This document shows positions 6,075-11,402 of a stretch of 11,402 bases of DNA, in pieces (position 1 is the first letter of the stretch; each line of letters opens with the position of its first letter). A program made the position numbers and the translations under genes. The notes below the pieces were generated by a model that saw only the letters and a program-made list of their open reading frames with translations, did not search any database and was not told the origin of the DNA. The stretch is from NCBI GenBank assembly GCA_026400695.1, contig JAPLON010000121.1:1-11402 (forward strand), written 5' to 3'. The DNA comes from Pseudomonadota bacterium. GTDB taxonomy: Bacteria; Pseudomonadota; Alphaproteobacteria; Paracaedibacterales; CAITNM01.

Positions 6075-6578
6075 TTACTTTAAATTGCTGGTTCTTTCAT
6101 TAATAATTTGGGGAGTTAAAGTTTTTACATCAAATCCTGTGCTCTTAACCAACGCATTAAGTTCTACTTCAATTTCTTTAACCTTACTTGAAGAATAAGT
6201 CGCCAACCCTATTAGTACCAAATTCAAAACGCTACAAACCGTACTTCCCAAAAAAAAGTAATTTGTTAAAGATGGATAAAGACCAACAGAACCACCAGAA
6301 ACTATAAAAAGTCCAGTACCACAATGAAACAAGGTATTACCCACAACCTCGCTAATATTAGCAAGTTTTCTACAAAACCACCGGCGCGAGAGTAGACTAT
6401 TTACTTTGCTGTTAATATCATTCTTATTCACTAACAATTCTGTTTCTTTAACCCACTCATTTTTCATGCAGACTCTGGGCTTTTCATCGTCTATATCAAT
6501 TACAAAATTAAGTGAAGTACAAAAAGGTACTCTACAAAAAATTATAAAAATAATTAATATTGCTCCGTTTACTTTCAT
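6075..6578 (-). CDS. Two-TM paralog family protein, copy 3 (diverged)
   Basis: This 167-residue, strongly diverged member of the same family starts from an unambiguous ATG at 6578. Residues 1-22 form a hydrophobic signal or anchor (MKVNGAILIIFIIF...), and the linker (23-60) is much shorter than in the other copies. The core keeps the family landmarks in order: RRWFCRK at 65-71, AN..E..GN at 73-81, G.GL...SGG at 88-96, a second hydrophobic helix at about 104-127 with ST.C, LIG.A, then L..L....GF.V..L.P.I. It lacks the REERERE charged cluster and the acidic tail of copies 1 and 2. Identity to them is low outside the landmark residues, so it is either an older duplicate or is evolving faster. 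It is divergently oriented to typA across an AT-rich spacer. Function is unknown. Confidence 0.8.
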   Translation of the reverse strand: MKVNGAILIIFIIFCRVPFCTSLNFVIDIDDEKPRVCMKNEWVKETELLVNKNDINSKVNSLLSRRWFCRKLANISEVVGNTLFHCGTGLFIVSGGSVGLYPSLTNYFFLGSTVCSVLNLVLIGLATYSSSKVKEIEVELNALVKSTGFDVKTLTPQIINERTSNLK

Positions 6579-6678
6579 TATTTCGAATCACCACAAAAGT
6601 AGTAATTTTACAATAACAAAAGATGATTAATATTTTGGAAACAGTGTAAAAAAGAGTAATAATACATATTATATTATC

Positions 6679-6706
6679 TTGATAAGTTTTTAATTGTATT
6701 TATATC
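6679..6706 (+). promoter_or_regulatory. Candidate sigma70-type promoter for typA
   Basis: TTGATA (6679-6684) and TATATC (6701-6706) are separated by 16 bases and lie about 46 bases before the typA ATG, in the 174-base divergent spacer 6579-6752. No other structure is evident in that spacer. Matches of this quality are common in such AT-rich DNA, so this is a suggestion based mainly on position. Confidence 0.35.
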
Positions 6707-6752
6707 CTAAAAAATATATAATTCAGTTTTACTACAAATAGAGTTTTTAAAA

Positions 6753-8573
6753 ATGCAAATACGTAATATCGCAATTATTGCCCACGTTGACCATGGCAAA
6801 ACCACTTTGGTTGATAATATGTTAAAACAAAGCGGAACCTTTCGAGCAAATCAGCATGTGGCTGAACGCGCCATGGATAGTAACGACCTTGAGCGTGAAC
6901 GCGGAATTACAATTTTAGCAAAATGTACTTCTTTAAGCTGGGATGAGTATCGCATCAACATTGTTGATACCCCGGGACACGCCGACTTTGGCGGTGAAGT
7001 TGAACGCATTTTAAGCATGGTTGATGGTGTTGTTATATTGGTAGACGCTGCCGAAGGTCCATTGCCACAAACTAAATTCGTGCTTGGCAAAGCGTTAAAA
7101 TTGGGTTTGCGCCCAATTGTCGTAATCAATAAAATTGACCGCCAAGACGCGCGTCCAGAAGAAGTTCTAAATGAAATTTTCGATCTTTTCGTTGCTATGG
7201 ATGCAAGCGATGAACAATTAGATTTCCCAATTCTTTATGCTTCAGGGCGTAATGGCTGGGCGGTTAAAGAATTGGGTGACCCACAAGAAACGCTTACCCC
7301 AATGTTTGAATTAATCGTCAAACATGTGCCCGCACCAAAGCAAAAAGCTGTAGGCCCATTTTCAATGTTGGTTACAACTTTGGAATATGACCCATATTTG
7401 GGGCGTATTTTAACAGGTCGTGTGGAAACTGGCTCAGTTAAAGTTAACATGCCAATTCGCGTACTTAACCAAGAGTCTCAACAGGTTGAGCAAGGTCGCA
7501 TTTCTAAGCTTTTAAGCTTCCGTGGACTAGAAAGAATTTCTGTTGAAGAGGCTGAAGCTGGCGACATTATTGCCATTGCCGGCCTTGAAAAAAGCACTGT
7601 GGCAGATACGATTTGCGCCATAGAAGTTACCCAACCAATTAAGGCTCAGCCGATTGATCCGCCAACTTTGGCAATGACATTTTCAATTAATGATTCCCCA
7701 CTTGCTGGTCAAGAAGGTACTAAACTAACCTCACGTGTGTTGCGTGACCGCTTAATGCGTGAATCCGAAGGCAACGTGGCAATTCGTATTGAAGAAGCCA
7801 CTGATAAAGATGCTTTTGAAGTAGCAGGCCGAGGAGAATTACAATTAGGCGTTTTAATTGAAACCATGCGACGCGAAGGTTTCGAAATATCAATCAGCCG
7901 TCCACGCGTTTTGTACAAAAATGACGAAGTAACCGGCCAACGCTTAGAACCAATTGAAGAAATTGTTATCGACGTTGATGAAGAATATGTTGGTACAGTT
8001 GTTGAAGCCTTAAGCTTACGCAAAGCTGAAATGAAAGACATGTTCCCATCGGGTGGTGGTAAAACTCGCATCACTTTCCACGGACCATCCCGTGGACTAA
8101 TAGGATTTCATGGTCAATTTTTAACTATTACACGAGGAACGGGCGTAATGAACCGCCTATTCCACAGCTATGGACCACACAAGGGTGGCATAGAAGGTCG
8201 CGCTAACGGTGTGCTTATTTCCAATGGTACTGGTGAAGCGGTTAGTTTTGCTTTATGGAAACTTGAAGAACGCGGGATCATGTTTGTGGTGCCAGGAACT
8301 AAGGTTTATGAGGGTATGATCATTGGTGAAAACAGTCGCTATAACGATTTGGAAGTTAACCCTTTGAAAGCTAAACAGCTTACCAACGTGCGGGCTTCAG
8401 GAAAAGATGAAGCAATTCGTTTGACTCCGCCAAAAATTATGACCCTAGAGCAAGCGATTACTTATATTGAAGAAGATGAAAGAGTAGAGGTTACCCCTAA
8501 ATCAATTCGTATTCGTAAGGCGATTTTAGACCCTAACGACCGCAAAAAATTCGAAAAATCAAGCAAAGGCTAA
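6753..8573 (+). CDS. typA: Translational GTPase TypA/BipA
   Basis: This 606-residue ribosome-binding GTPase of the EF-G/LepA superfamily is known in the family for supporting ribosome assembly and stress or cold adaptation. The GTP-binding motifs are all intact: AHVDHGKTT (10-18), RGITI (50-54), DTPGH (72-76), NKID (126-129) and SGR (164-166). The rest follows the TypA order: domain II around 200-300 (GR...G.V), the EF-G-like domains III and V, and the TypA-specific C-terminal region. That region carries SRGLIGF.G.FLT..RG.G..N..F near 448-472, followed by G.R.NGVL.S and RASGKDEA.RL.PP. Length is standard (about 605). The ATG at 6753 starts the conserved MQIRNIAIIAHVDHGKTT; it has almost no Shine-Dalgarno sequence (GAG about 10 bases upstream). 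It is the first gene of a tightly packed + strand cluster with ccmB-like and lpxK. Confidence 0.97.
   Translation: MQIRNIAIIAHVDHGKTTLVDNMLKQSGTFRANQHVAERAMDSNDLERERGITILAKCTSLSWDEYRINIVDTPGHADFGGEVERILSMVDGVVILVDAAEGPLPQTKFVLGKALKLGLRPIVVINKIDRQDARPEEVLNEIFDLFVAMDASDEQLDFPILYASGRNGWAVKELGDPQETLTPMFELIVKHVPAPKQKAVGPFSMLVTTLEYDPYLGRILTGRVETGSVKVNMPIRVLNQESQQVEQGRISKLLSFRGLERISVEEAEAGDIIAIAGLEKSTVADTICAIEVTQPIKAQPIDPPTLAMTFSINDSPLAGQEGTKLTSRVLRDRLMRESEGNVAIRIEEATDKDAFEVAGRGELQLGVLIETMRREGFEISISRPRVLYKNDEVTGQRLEPIEEIVIDVDEEYVGTVVEALSLRKAEMKDMFPSGGGKTRITFHGPSRGLIGFHGQFLTITRGTGVMNRLFHSYGPHKGGIEGRANGVLISNGTGEAVSFALWKLEERGIMFVVPGTKVYEGMIIGENSRYNDLEVNPLKAKQLTNVRASGKDEAIRLTPPKIMTLEQAITYIEEDERVEVTPKSIRIRKAILDPNDRKKFEKSSKG
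8565..8569 (+). promoter_or_regulatory. Ribosome binding site supporting the GTG start at 8575
   Basis: AAAGG lies 5 bases before the GTG at 8575, inside the last codons of typA. It supports this GTG, which sits one base after the typA stop, as the true start of the ccmB-like gene and suggests translational coupling. Confidence 0.5.
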
Positions 8574-8574
8574 A

Positions 8575-9168
8575 GTGACGTTTAATGGAATCTGCAAAAT
8601 TTCAATACTAGCCCAAGGCCAATCTGCTCTTGTTGCTCCGTTTGTTTTTTTGTGGATTACCATACTTCATTCTATTTTAGAAATAGAACTATCACCTTTG
8701 ACGACGATTCTGGTCGGTGCTGTAATTGTTGTGTACCAGCAGTTCAGTGTGCAGCAGGAAGATTTAATCGATGGCTTTTTTGAGCATTGCCAATTCAATG
8801 GAACATCCCCAATAAATTACGCCTTAGCAAAAGCATTGAGTGTTTGGTTATCCACACTTTTTCCTATGGCTTTACTACTTGTGCTTTTTGGATTTGGATT
8901 AACAGCAACAATACTAATAACAATGCAATGGATGCTTTTAAATACTTGCATTGCATGTCTGATGATATTTATACCAATATCAAACCACAAGGCCAACCCG
9001 CTAAATTTATTATTAGCATGGTTACCATTACTAATTGCTCCTATAATTTTTTTAATTGATTACCTTCAGTATTATAATAAAAATAGTCTACTGATTTTTT
9101 TAGGATGTGATACAATTATCATGTGTACTGTTTTTTTACCATTTTATTTTAATAGGCTTAAAGTGTAA
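8575..9168 (+). CDS. ccmB: Divergent heme exporter membrane subunit CcmB
   Basis: This 197-residue, very hydrophobic protein has about six membrane segments (roughly 18-38, 41-55, 88-108, 110-133, 143-162, 171-190). It resembles CcmB, the membrane subunit of the CcmABCD transporter that works in cytochrome c maturation. The support is the cytoplasmic segment after the second helix: Q.EDLIDGFFE near 60-70 parallels the family's F..D..DG.LE, and SPINYALAKALSVWL near 78-92 parallels its P...V.AKA...W. It is somewhat shorter than the usual 220 residues, and several family positions are altered, so function may be relaxed or specialised. The start is a GTG one base after the typA stop; lpxK begins two bases after its own stop. 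The ATPase partner ccmA is not in the window. An alternative is an unrelated ABC-2-type permease. Confidence 0.65.
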   Translation: MTFNGICKISILAQGQSALVAPFVFLWITILHSILEIELSPLTTILVGAVIVVYQQFSVQQEDLIDGFFEHCQFNGTSPINYALAKALSVWLSTLFPMALLLVLFGFGLTATILITMQWMLLNTCIACLMIFIPISNHKANPLNLLLAWLPLLIAPIIFLIDYLQYYNKNSLLIFLGCDTIIMCTVFLPFYFNRLKV

Positions 9169-9170
9169 AA

Positions 9171-10151
9171 ATGTTTTTTCTAACCCCTAAATTTTGGCGA
9201 CAAAATAACCTTTTAAGCCGAGCTTTACTACCTGCATCTTGGGGGTATGAATACATTAGTTCATGGTATGGGAAACGAGTTAAAACCCAAAAAGTTTCTG
9301 TACCAGTAATTTGCGTTGGTAATTTGGTAATGGGTGGAGCAGGTAAAACCCCAACCGTTATAGCACTCATTGATATTTTAAAAAAAGAAGGGCACACCCC
9401 TCACATTTTAAGTCGCGGCTATGGCGCTGTAGTAAAAGATTCAATTCGAGTTGACCCAAACAAGCATAACTATTTACAAGTAGGTGATGAAGCACTACTG
9501 CTCGCAGAAAAGGCAACAACCTGGGCAGGTGAAGATAGAGTGCTTTCAGCAAAGTTAGCCATTAGTCATGGAGCTACCGTAATTATTATGGATGATGGGC
9601 TACAAAATTATACTTTGCACAAAGACATTAGCTTGCTAGTGGTTGATACACTGCAAGGTTTTGGAAATGGAAAAGTATTCCCAGCCGGGCCATTACGTGA
9701 ATCTCCACAACGGGGAGTACGCAAAGCAAATATTGTTATTGCCATTGGTGATGGTGCATTGCCTAAAGGGATTCCAGGCGCAACCCGCGCCTATATAAAA
9801 ACAACTGACGCAATAAACCCAAGACAAGTAATTGCTTTTGCAGGACTTGGGTACCCAGAAAAATTTAACAACACTTTACAAACTTATGGATTTGAGGTTA
9901 AACGCTTCATCCCATTCCCTGATCATCATCCATATACAATTCCTGAATTAGAACGCTTAGTAAAAATAGCAGATCGCAGGAAAATTGATTTGATTACTAC
10001 AGCAAAAGATTTTCTAAGAATACCTGAAAGATTTAAGAAAAGCGTTTCCGTATTAAATATAAATTTAGAATTTAGTGAACCAGAAAAATTACATGATTTA
10101 GTAACAAACGAACTTGAAGCCGAATTTGGTAAAATTGTAAAAATCAAGTAA
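9171..10151 (+). CDS. lpxK: Tetraacyldisaccharide 4'-kinase
   Basis: This 326-residue inner-membrane-associated kinase phosphorylates the 4' position of the tetraacyldisaccharide 1-phosphate precursor to give lipid IVA, a late step of lipid A synthesis. The N-terminus begins with the family's P.FW (6-10) and a membrane-associating helix, LLPASWGYEYIS. The P-loop GGAGKTPT is at 55-62 inside VICVGNLVMGGAGKTPT. SRGYG lies at 81-85, VGDEALLLA at 104-112, and the DDG.Q catalytic-loop motif at 141-145 (DDGLQN, canonical DDGFQN). G.G...PAGPLRE follows near 168-181, and the C-terminal lobe has FPDHH near 248-252 and TTAKD near 276-280. Length is typical and all key motifs are present, so the cell should make a lipid A-bearing outer membrane. 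The ATG is two bases after the ccmB stop, with no obvious ribosome site, implying coupling or readthrough from upstream translation. Confidence 0.96.
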   Translation: MFFLTPKFWRQNNLLSRALLPASWGYEYISSWYGKRVKTQKVSVPVICVGNLVMGGAGKTPTVIALIDILKKEGHTPHILSRGYGAVVKDSIRVDPNKHNYLQVGDEALLLAEKATTWAGEDRVLSAKLAISHGATVIIMDDGLQNYTLHKDISLLVVDTLQGFGNGKVFPAGPLRESPQRGVRKANIVIAIGDGALPKGIPGATRAYIKTTDAINPRQVIAFAGLGYPEKFNNTLQTYGFEVKRFIPFPDHHPYTIPELERLVKIADRRKIDLITTAKDFLRIPERFKKSVSVLNINLEFSEPEKLHDLVTNELEAEFGKIVKIK

Positions 10152-10168
10152 AATGACGCAATAGCAAA

Positions 10169-10185
10169 AAATTTCAGTGAAATTT
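10169..10185. repeat. 17-base palindrome just before the mscS start
   Basis: AAATTTCA-G-TGAAATTT is a perfect palindrome around a central G. It ends two bases before the ATG at 10188 and occupies the place where a ribosome site would be expected; no AGG-like motif is present. It could be an operator for a dimeric regulator or an RNA hairpin hiding the start. The AT-rich arms would make the hairpin weak, and chance is possible. Confidence 0.4.
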
Positions 10186-10187
10186 CC

Positions 10188-11264
10188 ATGTTGAAGATTC
10201 TTGTATTTATTGGACTTACGGCCCTTTACGCAAGTCAAAAACCAGAGAATATAATGCCTGGCACAAATGAACACAACAAAGTCAGCTTCAGTAAATCCCC
10301 AATAATTACAGCCAACCCAGACTATTTAAAAATAAAAGGTACATCAAAAATTGTGAGCGATGTTGATATTGACGATGTTATTGCCCAAAAACTCATGAGT
10401 AATTACTATATCGGCGATATTAGAAAAATTTTTGAAAAAGATCAGATGCTAAACATTTTTATGCTACTAGGCCGTCTTGGCGTAATTTTAGTAATATTCG
10501 CTATACTTTGGAAAACAATTAATCGCTTTACCTTGCGTTTCGTTAATTCTGTAATTAAGAGTACACATAACTACGGTGAATACACTGATGGACAGTCTTT
10601 AGCCAATACTGCTGCACCTATTTTAAATTCAATTTTGCGTTGGGTATTAATATCCATTACTTTATTGATTGTGCTTACAGAAATTGGCGTGGATATTATA
10701 CCAATTATCTATAGCTTTGGAGTCCTAGGTTTAGCAATTTCAATTGGAGCACAAACTCTAGTACGTGACATTATTTCTGGCATTTTAACTCTTTTTGAGG
10801 GTATTGTTTCAGTTGGAGAAATTGTTGAACTAAATGGCCAAGTCGGAACAATTGAGGCAATGTCTTTGCGTGCAATCGAATTTCGCCACAGCAATGGCAA
10901 AATGCAGGTCGTTGCTTTTTCAGAAATAAATAGCTTACTAAATCTGTCACGAGACTATTCCATATGCAACATTATATTGCCAGTTGCTCATGATGCCGAT
11001 TTAGCAAACGTTGAAATAATGTTTAAAGATATTTTCACTGATATGAAAAGTGATGATTCATGGAGCGATTTGATAATTGGTGATCTTAATTTATCGGGAG
11101 TAGTTTCAATTACAGAAACAGCCGTTTATATAAGCTGCCTAGCCCGCACAAAACCAGACCCTTACGATTTATTTGGAAAAGAATTTCGCAAACGCCTGCA
11201 TATTCAAATGCATGAGCGAAAAATTCCATCACCAAAATTCACAAGCATTATTATGAAAGGTTAG
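10188..11264 (+). CDS. MscS-family mechanosensitive ion channel protein
   Basis: This 358-residue protein is a small-conductance mechanosensitive channel family member; such channels open under membrane tension and release solutes during hypo-osmotic shock. Residues 1-16 look like a signal peptide (MLKILVFIGLTALYAS), followed by about 65 polar residues and membrane helices at about 86-108 and 146-166. The pore-lining TM3 with the glycine/alanine pattern GVLGLAISIGAQTLVRDIIS is at about 178-197. The cytoplasmic beta domain begins near 205 (GEIVELNGQVGTIE, then LRAIEFRHSNGKMQVV), and FSEI...LNLSRDY replaces the VIPN motif of E. coli MscS, as in several alphaproteobacterial members. An alpha/beta vestibule domain fills the rest. 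It lies 36 bases after lpxK on the same strand, with a palindrome in the gap. No clear ribosome site supports the ATG, but it yields the signal sequence. A subfamily symbol is not justified. Confidence 0.9.
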   Translation: MLKILVFIGLTALYASQKPENIMPGTNEHNKVSFSKSPIITANPDYLKIKGTSKIVSDVDIDDVIAQKLMSNYYIGDIRKIFEKDQMLNIFMLLGRLGVILVIFAILWKTINRFTLRFVNSVIKSTHNYGEYTDGQSLANTAAPILNSILRWVLISITLLIVLTEIGVDIIPIIYSFGVLGLAISIGAQTLVRDIISGILTLFEGIVSVGEIVELNGQVGTIEAMSLRAIEFRHSNGKMQVVAFSEINSLLNLSRDYSICNIILPVAHDADLANVEIMFKDIFTDMKSDDSWSDLIIGDLNLSGVVSITETAVYISCLARTKPDPYDLFGKEFRKRLHIQMHERKIPSPKFTSIIMKG

Positions 11265-11402
11265 ATTTTTGACTGAACCATGTCAAAATTTATTAAGAGC
11301 TTAGAATTTGCATCTTGCTTGGGGCCCACCTGCCCCAGAAAAAGTGACAACAACCCACCCCAGCCGCCACCTCAAACATAATCCTGCCTTAGTCTTAAAA
11401 TC
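11265..11402. other. Post-mscS region with GC-rich patch, identity unresolved
   Basis: From about 11318 the composition switches from AT-rich to GC-rich, with C-runs on the plus strand (GGGGCCCACCTGCCCC at 11321-11336 forms a 5-bp hairpin with a 6-base loop). Short frames are open on both strands. A plus-strand ATG at 11280 gives 33 residues with a Pro/Gln-rich end. A minus-strand frame ends at a TAA at 11263-11261 (overlapping the mscS stop), with the C-terminal residues LLINFDMVQSKI. None is recognisable. It may be the edge of a dispersed repeat or of a gene beyond the window. Confidence 0.4.
11267..11288. terminator. Weak hairpin after mscS
   Basis: TTTTGAC (11267-11273) and GTCAAAA (11282-11288) are perfect 7-bp complements around an 8-base loop, starting 3 bases after the mscS stop and followed by TTTATT. 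The stem has only two G-C pairs, so it would be a weak terminator at best. Confidence 0.3.

Noticed and set aside
7709..8074. 121-residue minus-strand frame antisense to typA
   Set aside because: Ser/Arg-rich shadow frame of a highly conserved gene; no independent support.
11280..11381. 33-residue plus-strand frame beginning MSKFIKSLEF
   Set aside because: It has no ribosome site, overlaps a hairpin, and ends in a Pro/Gln-rich stretch produced by the GC-rich patch; not enough support to call a gene.
11321..11402. Start of a stable RNA such as SRP RNA or tmRNA
   Set aside because: The hairpin is short and none of the conserved sequence motifs of these RNAs is visible.

Overview
The window looks like a chromosome segment of an AT-rich, Gram-negative alphaproteobacterium, most plausibly an intracellular or amoeba/protist-associated lineage of the Holosporales/Rickettsiales type. 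The basis is AT-rich codon use and spacers, alphaproteobacterial-style HolC, PheS and TypA, a lipid A kinase (outer membrane), a lone cytochrome-c-maturation CcmB, decayed IS630 DNA, a beta-propeller repeat gene and a tandem family of small membrane proteins. The taxonomic call is inference: no rRNA or other marker gene is present.

Left edge (1-798): the 3' end of a YVTN-type beta-propeller gene runs into the antisense 3' end of an IS630-family transposase remnant. About 260 bases without a gene follow; they hold an inverted repeat and a strikingly G-rich patch with a canonical G-quadruplex pattern.

Translation/replication block (799-4562, + strand): holC (DNA polymerase III chi), pheS and pheT (both subunits of phenylalanyl-tRNA synthetase) are packed with zero spacing (holC/pheS) and a 4-base ATGA overlap (pheS/pheT), so they are probably one transcript. 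A 9-bp inverted repeat sits where pheT meets the convergent next gene.

Accessory block (4574-6578, - strand): three paralogous genes of unknown function lie head to tail. Each encodes an N-terminal signal or anchor segment, a variable linker, and a shared core of about 110 residues. The core has an RW..RK motif, two hydrophobic helices and a charged C-terminal helix ending in a GF.V motif. The first two copies are about 64% identical in the core; the third is far more diverged. At least the middle copy seems to have its own promoter (TATAAT) and its own intrinsic terminator. This is the least conventional part of the window.

Housekeeping/envelope block (6753-11264, + strand): typA/bipA (ribosome-associated GTPase), a divergent ccmB (heme exporter membrane subunit), lpxK (lipid A 4'-kinase) and an mscS-family channel gene. 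The first three are separated by only 1-2 bases; mscS follows after 36 bases with a palindrome just before its start codon. The window ends in a short GC-rich patch of unresolved identity.
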